NCBI GenBank assembly: GCA_019925095.2
Contig: CM034409.1
Coordinates: 10,154,001-10,218,000 of the forward strand
From: Dendrolimus kikuchii
Lineage: Eukaryota > Arthropoda > Insecta > Lepidoptera > Lasiocampidae
Length of the DNA stretch: 64,000 nt
Direction of reading: 5' to 3'
Part shown: one piece after another, positions 9,138 to 19,250 of the stretch
Position numbering within the stretch: the stretch's first letter is position 1
How the letters are laid out: every line of letters starts with the position of its first letter
Made by a program: the position numbers and the translations under genes
Notes under the pieces: generated by a model
Databases searched by the model: none
Told to the model about the DNA's origin: nothing
What the model saw: the letters and a program-made list of their open reading frames with translations, nothing else

Positions 9138-10926
9138 ATGGACGGCGTGGAGCCCTCTCCGTCGCTGTTGGAGGGTTTGCTGTCGTTTTTACAACAGCAA
9201 TTCCCTCAAGCACTCGACCAATTTTTGAGGACTCCGGAGTCCCAATCAATGGCGTCCGTTGTTATCTCGGAACTTAATTCCGAGAAACCTGTGTCCCGCG
9301 AGTCACACGTGCAAAGGGCCCCCGCGCAGGCCCCCCTCCCCGCGCCCGCATCTGCCGCGACCATCGCACCCCCCGCGACCCCCGCCGCCGCGCATGCCGC
9401 AGACCACCTGCGCTCTGCCGCAGCGCCCGCGCCCCCCGCGTCCGTACCCGCCGTGTTACCGGTGCGCCCGCCGCCCGCACCCCCGCTCAACGACGCCCAC
9501 CGTGTGGCACCAAAGTCACGCGCCTCGTTTTCTCGCGGTCCCGCACCGGGAAAACCGCGTTCGAGCTCTGCGAGTTCGACGACATCGCGTTCGCGTTCGC
9601 CCATCCACCGCCTGAAGGTTCGCAATACCTCAAGGTTGTCCCTCTTTCACCGGCCGATGAAATTACCCCCATGGATGTCGCGCTTCCCGCGAATATCCCC
9701 TTAGACCGCGAAGACGATGACGGTTTCATAACCGTCAATCGTAGTAAAAACGTAAGACCCAGAGGGAGGTCCCCCCCAACCCCGCCCCCACTGCGGGCAC
9801 AAAACCGACAGTGGCACCTTCCAGCCGCCCTGGGTCACCTTCACAGCGCCCGCCGCCACCCCTGATCATCCGCGAGAAAGCTCATTGGCTTCAACTTGCT
9901 AAGGAACTGCCAGGTAAGGCAATCTCCATAAAAGAGGCCCGTGATACCCAACACGGCATCAAAGTTATGGTCACATCTTCAAGTGACCACCGCGCCCTAA
10001 CTACTCTCTTATGTGACCGTAAAATCGGTTACTACATTTACGCCCTGCCAGAAGAAAAACGCCTTCGGGCTGTAATTCGCGGACTTCCTCAGGAAATTGA
10101 AAGTTCCTACATTCTAGAGGACCTTAAGTCCCAAGCCCTACCAGTGCACGAAGTGCACCGTATGCACAGAGGCGACGCCACAAAGTCGCCTCTAAACCTA
10201 GTATTGGTTGTCCTCGACCTCTCCCCAGAGGGGAAAAAGATCTTCGAACTTGAGAAGGTCTGTGGCCTCTCTGGCCTTCGTGTGGAACGTCCACACGAAA
10301 AACATACACTACGGCAGTGTCATCGCTGCCAACTTTATGGGCACTCTGCCCTTCATTGTCAATCCCGTCCCAGGTGCGTCAAGTGCCTGGGCGACCACGG
10401 GACCTCGGAGTGCACTCGCACCCGGGACTCCCCGGAACCACCCAGCTGCATCCTCTGCGGCCAAGCGGGTCACCCCGCTAACTACAGAGGCTGCCCTGCC
10501 GCCCCCCGACCAAAACGTAAGGTCGGAAAGGGCAATGCCCAAAAAGGCACTAGAAAAGTGCCGAACAAACCCGAATTCGTGGCGGCCCCCCCTCCAGTGG
10601 TAAACCACTGGACGGGTCTTCCCACGACGGAAGCGTTTCCTCCGCTGAGGACCCGTGCCCCAGTGATAGCCGGCCTACCCTCGGCCACCCTCTCCCCCGC
10701 TCCCATTTCTAAGGCACCTTCTGGGCCATCGGCCCACCACTCTATAGCGGAGGACTTAGCTTTGGCGACTAAATTCGCCAAGAACTTGCCCTTCGACCTG
10801 GAAGAGGTCCAACTCTTGGCTCGGAAACTGAGACAAGTTTCAGAGTCAACTCAACCCTCCCTCCGGGATCAACTCGTGATCGAAATGGATCACGCGTACC
10901 TCCTCCAAATACTTAGATCGTTGTAA
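9138..10926 (+). pseudogene. ORF1: gag-like RNA-binding protein, frameshifted
   Basis: In Jockey-type LINEs this protein binds element RNA and forms the ribonucleoprotein. The ATG at 9138 (context ACAATGG) opens a Pro/Ala- and Ser/Arg-rich N-terminal region. The reading then moves to a second frame between about 9600 and 9670, carrying an acidic DDDGFITVNRSK motif. It moves to a third frame in the C-rich run near 9770-9790. The third frame (open from 9811, 371 codons, stop 10926) holds a PRE_C2HC-like domain at residues ~75-165. Three zinc knuckles follow: C170-C183 (CX2CX4HX4C), C189-C201 (CX2CX3HX4C) and C213-C228 (CX2CX4HX6C). Both shifts look like single-base losses and could be sequencing errors in homopolymers. 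Without them the product would be about 590 residues. Confidence 0.8.
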
Positions 10927-10964
10927 CTAAACAACCTAGTACAAATTATTGTTACCGGTAACAA

Positions 10965-13880
10965 ATGGCGCATGTAGGTAGAAATAAACCACGCTCATTG
11001 ACTCTGGCGACTTATAACGCCAACGGCCTTCGAAACCAGCGCGACTTGGTCCATGACTTCCTGGTTACCAATCAAGTAGATATACTACTAGTACAGGAGA
11101 CCTTCCTGAAACCGAGTAACAGAGATCCAAAGATCTCTAACTATCGGGTCACTAGACATGACAGGGTAGGCCGTGGTGGCGGCACCCTGATCTATTTCAG
11201 AAGATCCCTACACTGTATGCCTGTAGTCACCCCTCCACTAGAAGGTATGGAGGTATCCGCCTGCAGACTAGCAATGACTGGCCACCAACCTCTAGTTATA
11301 GTCTCAGCATACCTCGCATGCCAAAAAACCCTTATTAAAAAAGACCTAGAAGCCCTATTCAACTTAGGCCCGGCTGTTATAATAGCCGGAGATCTGAATT
11401 GCAAACACGAGCAGTGGAATTGCAATACCACTAACACCAATGGCAGAGCCCTAATAAATATATCAGACAATCTTTTGTTTGATATACTAACGCCTATGAC
11501 CCCCACGAGATACCCCCCCAACCGCGACTGGGGGACCCCAAACACTCTCGACCTAGCATTACTGAGGGGCGTAACTCTTCAGTTCCATTCGATCGAAACG
11601 ATGGACGATATAGACTCGGACCATCGTCCGGTTATCCTTAGATTAGGACCACAGACACACCAGACATCGGAAACTAGGACCTCTGTGGACTGGTTGAGAC
11701 TTGGGGACCTCCTCAAGGCAACCAGCTCACAAGATCTGGACCGCATCCCAGATCACATCGGGTCCCGCCAAGACACGGAGAAGGCGATCGAGGCCCTCAC
11801 CAGCCACCTTCAATCCGCAGTGCGGAACTCATCCAGGCAGGTGCCAGTGGAGGATGACCGCCACTTATGCCTGCCGGACGAGGTGAGGGTACTGCTGAGG
11901 GAAAAGAGAGCCGCCTCCAGAGCTCATGACAGATATCCCACAGAGGATAACAGAATCCGACTCCGCGAACTAGAGCGCGAGGTCAAACTACGTATCCGGC
12001 AAGTCAGGGAACAACGTTGGGACAGAACGTTGAGGGATATCGAACCAACTCACCAGGCGTACTGGAAGCTGGCTAGAGCTCTCAAATCAGACACCCTTAC
12101 TGTCATACCCGCGCTAGAAAGAGCCGACAACACCGAGGCGTTCGATGACGAGGAGAAGGCCGAGTGCCTTGCTCAGAGTCTAGAGCTTCAATGCTCCCCC
12201 ACTACGCAAAACGTCGACCAGTCACACCTGACGGATGTGGACTCCGAGGTCGAACGTAGATCCTCCTTACCAGCGGAAACCACACTCGACCCGGTCACGA
12301 TCGAAGAAGTGCAAGATCTGATCAAGTCCCTCAAACCGCGAAAAGCTCCAGGGATCGATGGCATTAACAATCGCGTCTTAAAACTCCTCCCCGCCCACCT
12401 AATTATAATCCTGGTGAGCATCTTCAATGCTGCCATAACAAATTGCTCCTTCCCCGCGATCTGGAAGGAGGCAGATGTCATTGGTATTCACAAGCCGGGA
12501 AAACCGGCTAATAAACCGTCTAGCTACCGTCCAATCAGCCTACTGAGCGCACTCAGCAAGCTTTATGAGAGAGTCATCCTCTCACGACTTAGAGATTTTG
12601 CCTTCAGCAAACATCTATTACCCGATGAGCAATTTGGCTTCCGTGCCAGACACTCATGCGTACAACAGGTGCACCGCATCACGGAGCACATACTATCTCA
12701 CTTTGCCCATCGCCCCCGCCCTATAGGAACAGCCGCACTGTTCCTAGATGTAGCAAAAGCCTTCGACAAGGTCTGGCACAACGGCTTGATTTACAAGTTG
12801 TACCAGTTCGGTGTGCCAGACAGACTCGTGCTCATCTTGCGAGACTTCCTCCTAGGCCGAAGCTTCCGTTTTCGAGTGGAGGGAACGCGCTCGTCCCCTC
12901 ACCCACTCACAGCCGGTGTACCACAGGGCTCGGCCCTGTCCCCACTACTTTTCACGCTGTACACCAGCGACATCCCAAAAACTCCAGATGTGGAGTTGGC
13001 CCTCTTCGCGGATGACACCGCACTCTATACATCAGATCAGAACCGACAAATGGCTTGCGTGCGGCTGCAGGCAGCTGTCACAGAGCTAGGCGAATGGTTT
13101 CGCAAATGGAGGATAGAGGTAAACCCGGAGAAAAGCGCAGCAATGTTCTTTTCCCCGGGCACGCTTCGCTCCCCTAAACGCGCTAGCCTTCGCCTAAAAA
13201 CCATTTCGCTCTACGAACAACAAATTCCCTGGGCAAAGTATACCAAATACCTGGGTGTCACCCTAGATCGGAACTTGCGCTTCAACGAGCATATCACTAT
13301 AATCCGGAATAGAGCGCGATTTGTGATGGGTCGTTTAGCACCCATGATAGACAAACGAAGCAAAATGTCCCTCAGACACAAGCTTACTTTGTATAAAACA
13401 TGCATCCGCCCGATCATGACATACGCGAGTGTGGTATTCGGCCATGCCAAGCCTGCCCTTTTAGATAAATTGCAAATCGTGCAGAACAAATTCATGCGCA
13501 GAGCCGTCGGTGCTCCCCTCTATATGCGTAACGTCGACCTCCACCGCGATCTGGAGCTTCCCTCCATCAAAAACTACATTACGTCGCTCTCGCGTAAGTA
13601 TTTCGATCTCGCGCCGCACCATCGAAATCCGCTCGTCGTGTCCGCGTCCGATTATAAGCCTCGGCGAAAGGCTCTCGTGCGACGACCGCGTAACGTCCTC
13701 ACGGACAGGGTCGACGTTATCACAAAACGGCTGGCCCGGATCAGCCCGCCCGCGGTTAGGACGGCAGGCTGGCAGGCACGGACAGACAGACACAGACGGC
13801 GGCGTCTCAGGCGCCGCCAATCAAGATCTCTCCACGTCCCTGCGAGGGACGCTAGGAGACATAGCTCCCCCACAGGATAG
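10965..13880 (+). CDS. ORF2: LINE endonuclease and reverse transcriptase
   Basis: This 971-residue protein nicks target DNA and copies the element RNA there by target-primed reverse transcription. The N-terminal endonuclease of the exonuclease-endonuclease-phosphatase family shows N18 (YNANG), E45 (QET), D143 and N145 (GDLN), D196 (LDLAL) and SDH at 218-220, so all catalytic positions I can check are present. The reverse transcriptase spans roughly residues 490-770, with KPGK, SYRPISLL, FLDVAKAFD, GVPQGSALSP and the catalytic FADD at 681-684, then KYLGV. The C-terminus is very Arg-rich. Length fits the Jockey clade (about 900 residues). The start follows ORF1 by 38 nt in a different frame; translation by reinitiation is inferred. 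No stops or shifts are visible. Confidence 0.93.
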   Translation: MAHVGRNKPRSLTLATYNANGLRNQRDLVHDFLVTNQVDILLVQETFLKPSNRDPKISNYRVTRHDRVGRGGGTLIYFRRSLHCMPVVTPPLEGMEVSACRLAMTGHQPLVIVSAYLACQKTLIKKDLEALFNLGPAVIIAGDLNCKHEQWNCNTTNTNGRALINISDNLLFDILTPMTPTRYPPNRDWGTPNTLDLALLRGVTLQFHSIETMDDIDSDHRPVILRLGPQTHQTSETRTSVDWLRLGDLLKATSSQDLDRIPDHIGSRQDTEKAIEALTSHLQSAVRNSSRQVPVEDDRHLCLPDEVRVLLREKRAASRAHDRYPTEDNRIRLRELEREVKLRIRQVREQRWDRTLRDIEPTHQAYWKLARALKSDTLTVIPALERADNTEAFDDEEKAECLAQSLELQCSPTTQNVDQSHLTDVDSEVERRSSLPAETTLDPVTIEEVQDLIKSLKPRKAPGIDGINNRVLKLLPAHLIIILVSIFNAAITNCSFPAIWKEADVIGIHKPGKPANKPSSYRPISLLSALSKLYERVILSRLRDFAFSKHLLPDEQFGFRARHSCVQQVHRITEHILSHFAHRPRPIGTAALFLDVAKAFDKVWHNGLIYKLYQFGVPDRLVLILRDFLLGRSFRFRVEGTRSSPHPLTAGVPQGSALSPLLFTLYTSDIPKTPDVELALFADDTALYTSDQNRQMACVRLQAAVTELGEWFRKWRIEVNPEKSAAMFFSPGTLRSPKRASLRLKTISLYEQQIPWAKYTKYLGVTLDRNLRFNEHITIIRNRARFVMGRLAPMIDKRSKMSLRHKLTLYKTCIRPIMTYASVVFGHAKPALLDKLQIVQNKFMRRAVGAPLYMRNVDLHRDLELPSIKNYITSLSRKYFDLAPHHRNPLVVSASDYKPRRKALVRRPRNVLTDRVDVITKRLARISPPAVRTAGWQARTDRHRRRRLRRRQSRSLHVPARDARRHSSPTG

Positions 13881-14180
13881 ACTAGGCGTGTTGCTGGGAA
13901 GTTTCTTTCGCCGTTTCTTCTCTCCCAGCCATAACACGTTGCGAAACGGCAGTAAGATAGCGTAGGCCGCCGCAAACCACCGATCCCGGCCCGCCGGAAT
14001 CCTTCCCCTCGGGCTTTATATTACCCGTCGCCCGTTCTCAATTAGTGCTTTGTGTCGCCCTATGGTGGGCATCATTAAATTCATCCCCCTCTCATGGCAA
14101 CAGTCCAGCCGAGGTAAAACTCCTTAGGGAGCTCCCTCGAGCAGGTTGCCCCTCCGGGCTCGAGCGCTTTCGCTTCGCGA
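13881..14180 (+). other. 3' UTR of the retrotransposon, truncated
   Basis: This matches 8440-8742 in unit 1 up to CGCTTCGCGA and then changes abruptly to GATTAAAAAATTG. The lost part is the right arm of the 3' stem-loop, the CCCCGGTAAAG segment and the tail. Loss may be a later deletion or internal priming. Only 20 bp separate this end from a Helitron at 14201. Confidence 0.75.
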
Positions 14181-14200
14181 GATTAAAAAATTGTTTGATA

Positions 14201-14610
14201 TCTATAATATTATAAAATTCTAAACATGCTGTGTCTGTAGTACATTAAGGTTATTAAAAAAACATCTGGAATAGACTATATGAACGACGGACAACATGAT
14301 GTAATTTTGTTTAGATTTTTTGTCTGTTTGTTCGGGATTAACGTAAAAATTACTGGGCCGATTTTGATGAGGTTTTTACTGATCGACAGCAAATTCTTAG
14401 ACTTAGAATATACTTTTGGTCCTGGGAATCCCGCGGGAATTCTCCCGGGAGCGGTTTGTAGTTTTTCAGTGCATAAAATTAGCTTATTCCGACACAGTTT
14501 TCACTAAAACGATAGCTTATGTTATTTTTTAAATGCTGCCTTACTTTGTGTCCCGGGAGTTTCGCGGGACTTTCAAGTCAAGCGTGGACAAAGTCACGTG
14601 CATATCCTAG
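14201..14610 (+). mobile_element. Helitron-like element, complete ends
   Basis: Starts TCTATAATATTATAAAATTC after an A and ends CATATCCTAG before a T, with a CGTG...CACG hairpin about 11 nt from the end. Internal CCCGCGGGAATTCTCCCGGG-type palindromic stretches recur in its relatives at 16975-17551, 30428-31261, 41529 and 62180-63160. Short open frames inside have no domain. Confidence 0.75.
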
Positions 14611-14894
14611 TTTAACAACAATACTTAAAAAATACATTCATACACACGTATTATTACACCTGTTTCCCATGGGATTAGGCAGAAACGATGGATCACCACT
14701 TGCGATCCTGATAAACAACTTTCGCTTTAGCTACTTTCATTAACATCTTCATACGTGCCCGTTTATTTGAGATGCTTTTTACCTGACCTTTCTTTAACGC
14801 TTCTAATATTTGATAATGTCGTATACATTTCTTTTTATATATTACGGTCTTCAAAACTGAACAGATTCACAAACATGTTTAAATATATAAATAA
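14611..14894. other. AT-rich spacer
   Basis: No gene or repeat recognised between two Helitrons. Confidence 0.4.
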
Positions 14895-15180
14895 CTAGCT
14901 GTACCCGGCAGACGCTGTTCTGCCCTTAGAAGTAAAAATCTAGAAACCGATTGCAGCGACATTTACCGAGACCCATAGTTAATTTAAACCATTCTCGAAT
15001 CCACTTTAATAAAAACAAAAAATCATCAAAATAGGTCCCACTGTTTAGGAAGACTTTAGCGGTGCCACCTACCGGTAGATCTATAATATTAACCATCCCG
15101 GGACCCACTTGAACACATTCAAAAATAATTTCACCTAAATATTGGAACCCGATTACAGCTAAATTAATTATTTCGCATGT
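14895..15180 (-). mobile_element. Helitron-like element, internally rearranged
   Basis: The minus-strand 3' end is clear: CTAG preceded (on plus) by A, then GCTGTACCCGGCAGACG. Two partial copies of the family's 3' half follow each other: a first TCTAGAAACCGATT block, then a second with GGTGCCACCTACCGGTAG and CCATCCCGGGACCCACTTG. The 5' start is not visible. Confidence 0.6.
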
Positions 15181-15196
15181 ATTTTATCAATAAAAT

Positions 15197-15366
15197 AACT
15201 CCGACCGAAGCATCTGTTTTAAACGATATTCAGTTTTTTTACATCCTCTTTGACGATATTCGCAGCACGCATTCTGTCAATTCTATGTCAAAGGACATAA
15301 GGTTACATTAAAAAAGTTTATATTGTCCAAAGCGCTAAGGTTAGATTAGAAATAATTTTATATGGT
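15197..15366 (-). repeat. Dispersed repeat D, inverted copy of 2816-2990
   Basis: Reverse complement of the repeat at 2816-2990, with only a few differences. The pair flanks the whole 8-14 kb retrotransposon cluster at a distance of 12.2 kb. Confidence 0.75.
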
Positions 15367-16974
15367 TTCCGCGCATTTTTCTTATTTTTTTCTTTCATAA
15401 AAGAACCTTCTCCTGACAATAACAAATACAACAAAAAAAGAATTAGCGAAATCGGTACAGCGTGATGGCGTGACCAAGGAAAATAGGGATTCATTTTGAT
15501 ATATATAGATATAATATTTTGTACTCAGTAGAATGTGATCTTTTATATGAAGACACAGTTTGCCTTATTATGTATATATAGCACTAAATCATAAAAACTA
15601 ATACAAATCCTAATAAGCCGGTGCGGATGCCTCTACATGCGTGTGCGCACGCCTGCACTCGGCATAAAATCTTATTATTATAATTATACGAAAAATACGA
15701 TACAACAAAGAAGAAAACAAAATACTTTTAAAATATACATCGTGGTCTACCGGCACTAACACTACCTTTCACGCTACTGTCAAACACTTGTTTTGTGGTT
15801 ATTCTTTCATGCATTGTCTCTACATGCCCAAACCACGTTAAGATTCAGTTTACAACTCTTGTTAAACTTAAAATAATGACATAGACTATTATAATATTTT
15901 GAAAAATACTCTCTAATAAAATTAGTTTAATTAGTAGCTAGATACTAAAAAGTAACAAATAAAAAAATTCTTCGTTACCATATACACTGTTATAACAAAA
16001 AAATGTTGCAAAATATTGTAATTTTTATGGTTTGTTCGGCACCAACTTCAAGATGTAGACAATTTTACATTATTTTGTCTCTTAATAAACTAAATAAATT
16101 CTTCGTCAAAAATCTTTATTAAATTATGTTATACTTTCTAGTTTTGAAGGCGGTTTTTTTAAACGAAGTTTTTTTTTATTCAAATGCATATTTTTGATTA
16201 AATACATTTTTAAGATTATTTACAGTGCGTAGACTGCCATACACTTACCCAGTTTTTCAAATTCCATTATTATTTTTCAAAACACGCCAACAACGTAACA
16301 AGCAAGAGATATTTTCTCCGAGATCAAGACTGCAAATAGCAATTTGTTTTTCGCGTCTCACAAAGTGAAAACGGTAAATTGGAAGAGAACTTTCTGACTG
16401 AAATGTTTTACTTAAGATTTAAAAAGAAAGATCAGATGAATTTGTTTATGCTCTTAAGTGTTTTGGGATTTATTATGATACGACAGTGGTTTGAAAAGCG
16501 TTTAAAAAAACAATTGCTTGTCGTAACAAAATTTAGTTTACCGAAAGATTTTGCTAATGAATGTTTATAATAAAACTTTACCCAGTTACAGCCTTAGCAA
16601 TTTAGTGGCTGACGCAATTTCATCTGGGAAACGTTTTAAATGACGCAAGTTCAAATGGCCGGAAACCATGCACCATTTAGGTACTTATCTGACCTAATAT
16701 ATTTAATGTTTAGAATCATCACATGCTATCGGTGAAAGAAATCATCATTATACGGGACCTGCACATCGAGGTAACCGATGTGTGAAACCCGCCAATCGGT
16801 CTTGTACAAGCGTGGCAGATACACACTCCTTTCCCCCTTATTTAATGCACAGATATAATACAATTACGTGTATTTCGTGCAGGTATGTGTACTCCTTATC
16901 GTTTCCGTATAATCGTGCCTTGAAAGTAGCCAAGTAAAATTTAAATAAAGTCATCATATTTATAAGTAAACTAG
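15367..16974. other. AT-rich stretch with no convincing gene
   Basis: At 15400-15515 there is a degenerate Helitron-like 5' segment. At about 16030-16070 a fragment (GGCACCAACTTCAAGATGTA) matches the arm of the foldback at 35126-35233. A 63-codon open frame at 16379-16570 lacks an ATG start and any known domain, so it is not called. Confidence 0.4.
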
Positions 16975-17551
16975 CTAGGATATGCCTGCGACTTCATCCA
17001 CGCTTGCCTTGAAATTCCCGCGGGATTCTCGGGACACGAAGTAACGCAGTATTAAAAAAAAACAACGAAAGCTGTCGTTTTAGTGAAAATTTTGTCGGAA
17101 TAAGCTATTTTTTATGCCCCCGAACAACTACAAACCGCTCCCGGGAAAATTTTCGCAGGATTCCCGAGATAAAAAATATCACACATTTTATTACGTAAAA
17201 TTTGTCATCGATTAGTAAAAAATTCACAATTAGTTTTTTTTTTATAATCTGGCCATTTTAAATAATTCCTAAAAATCGCGAATCTAGGATAAAAAGTAGC
17301 ACAGAGTTTAAGTCTAATAATTTTCTGTGTATCAGCGAAAACCGCATCGAAATCGGCCTAGTAGTTTTTACGTGAATCCCGAACCAACAGACAAACCGAC
17401 TAAAAGACAAGAAATCTAAAAAAAATTGCATCATATTCACCATCGTTGATAAAGGGTATTTTAGTTGTTTTTTTAATATTAATATTTTTTTAATAGCTCC
17501 AATGTACAGATACCTACGGCTTTTTTAGAATTTTATAACATTATAATTAGA
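16975..17551 (-). mobile_element. Helitron-like element
   Basis: The minus strand ends GGCATATCCTAG at 16975 and begins TC at 17551 (GA followed by T on plus; TAATTATAATGTTATAAAA). It shares with 14201-14610 the CCCGCGGGAATTTCAAGG and CGGTTTTCGCTGATACAC segments. It has no coding capacity. Confidence 0.7.
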
Positions 17552-18418
17552 TAAACATATATTGGGAAAAGCTTAAAGGAAACAGATACATTACTTTGGG
17601 GTGAATGTTTTCCGTCTATCTTACATTAAGTATGAAATTTCAATTAATAGGCGACACGATTTATAACAGTTATACCAAACTATAAATGGTTTAAATAACA
17701 ACCAATCTTTTTAAATATGAGATCGATTTTCGATTAAATACCATTTTAGGGTTCTATAATAAAACAACAAAATCATTCAATGAGCTTGGATAATGCACAC
17801 TTAAGTGATTTTTAATTATTTTATAAGTATTTATGTTCATATAAGCAAGTAATAATATTTAAAAGTTTTCTATGTTAAAACAGCGTAGTAATTTGTCTGC
17901 ATCGTTATTGTATATCATAAATTCTCTACCTACTAAATATTTATTTTAGTTTAGGATGAGTTTACATTTAAAATATACAGCAAAACAAATGTTTAAATTT
18001 TTTTAGCACTCATTTACAGCTTTAGACAAGGTTTTTTTAAATTTTATCGAGTACTAAACTATGTGACCTAGACGACCTTAATAAATATAAAACTACACGA
18101 ATCTTGATGAATATTATGGAAACAATAAACCACAGCACCAAGCACGAATTCGCCTCGGATATAAATTGAAAATGCGGAAAAACTCACTGATCTGAAACGA
18201 TACCGCACGACGGTTCAATAGACATCGACCAAACGAATGCCCCTATATTATTTATTACTATATACATAAATTGGCTATACTATTTTACGTAACACAATTT
18301 CGTTTTGCGTTACATAATTTTGCAACCAGCTACGGAGTTCTAGGGATTTTCAGTAAATTGTTTTTTGAGATTGTTTCAGAGTTATACTGACTGTACATAA
18401 TACCTATTTAGACTCAAC
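17552..18418. other. AT-rich stretch with no gene
   Basis: Nothing recognised. Confidence 0.4.
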
Positions 18419-18428
18419 TTATTTATTA

Positions 18429-18703
18429 TAATATCAGCCCATAGATGATGTCCCACTGCTGGCCTCGGGCCTCCCATTATAGGGGAAACGAACAGTATAC
18501 CGCCACGCTTGTCCGAGGCGTCTTGGCAGGTTACATCACGATGTTTTCCTTCACCGTTCTTAGTACATGATAATTGTAACAATATGCACATTAGATCAGA
18601 AAACTGTCTAAGTGTTGCATATGTTCTGACCAGGATTGAACCCGCGCCCTTTAACTTTGGGACGCATGCGCTAGCCATTACGCTACCACGACAATCTACT
18701 AAT
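18429..18703 (-). mobile_element. tRNA-derived SINE
   Basis: On the minus strand the 5' end carries Pol III signals: a box A-like TAGCGTAATGGCTAGCGCA and a box B GGGTTCAATCC. The 3' end contains GCAGTGGGACATCATCTATG and GGGCTGATAT, a tail shared by lepidopteran SINEs and LINEs. Candidate target-site duplications TTATTTATTA lie at 18419-18428 and 18704-18713. It is not a tRNA gene, because the tRNA-like part does not fold completely and continues into unrelated sequence. It was presumably moved by a partner LINE. Confidence 0.8.
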
Positions 18704-18874
18704 TTATTTATTAAAGTTTAGAAAATTTGAGACCATAAAGTTTTGACGTTTTGAGACATTATAAGAAGCTTTCAAAGTAACCTAGTTCTAGGCACTTAAA
18801 GAAATTGTGTTATTTATTTTAGCTTAGAATAAACTTTTACTCTTCCTTCCACGTACATCGGATGGAGATGGTTT

Positions 18875-19250
18875 TTTTTTATTGCAGGAGTTCAGCAGAC
18901 TGGCAGACGGCCCACTTGATGGAAAGCGGTTACCATCGCCTATGGACATTTGCAACACCAAAGGTGCTACAAATGCGCTGTTGCTCTATTAAGGGAGACT
19001 GGAACCTGGTCACTAATGCCGGAACACAACTCAAGGTTGTTATGGTGACATACTTTAGACCAGGGGTGGTAGCCATCCAGTCGGGCAAATTCCCTACCAC
19101 CTCGCTGTGGGTTGTTTTGTCGCCTGTTACGACAGGCCGCCCGGCCGCAGGAAATTGTATTATTTCTCCATTCCTGCACGGATGAATGGTACCGTTGTCT
19201 ATGGAGGTTACCAATATCAATGGCGTCGGCAACGCGTTGCCGACTTCTAA
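18875..19250 (-). mobile_element. LINE family B, 3' end
   Basis: On the minus strand it reads toward CCTGCAATAAAAAAAA at 18872-18885. It contains GGTAACCGCTTTCCATCAAG, CACCTTTGGTGTTGCAAATG, CATTAGTGACCAGGTTCCAG and GGCGGCCTGTCGTAACAGG. Relatives: 29396, 41985, 45247, 46889, 54446 and 58437. This is a 5'-truncated retroelement tail with poly(A); I cannot name the clade. Confidence 0.65.

Larger units (their letters stand above)
8958..14180 (+). mobile_element. Near full-length Jockey-type non-LTR retrotransposon
   Basis: An element of about 5.2 kb with a 5' UTR (8958-9137), ORF1 (9138-10926), a 38-bp gap, ORF2 (10965-13880) and a 3' UTR. The order gag-like zinc-knuckle protein, then apurinic-type endonuclease plus reverse transcriptase without RNase H, fits the Jockey clade. 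It stands out from its AT-rich surroundings by GC-rich, codon-structured sequence. Its 3' end lacks the last ~100 bp and any tail seen in units 1 and 2, so no downstream target duplication can be seen. ORF2 is open throughout, suggesting a young insertion. Confidence 0.9.

Noticed and set aside
9206..13975. Many additional frames within the retrotransposon (for example 9259-9615, 10208-10603, 12656-13015, 13510-13965 and the antisense ones)
   Set aside because: They overlap ORF1 or ORF2 in other frames of a GC-rich coding region; the recognised motifs lie only in the called frames.
18590..18700. tRNA gene on the minus strand
   Set aside because: Box A and box B are present but the sequence continues into a SINE body with a lepidopteran tail and target duplications; the cloverleaf is incomplete.
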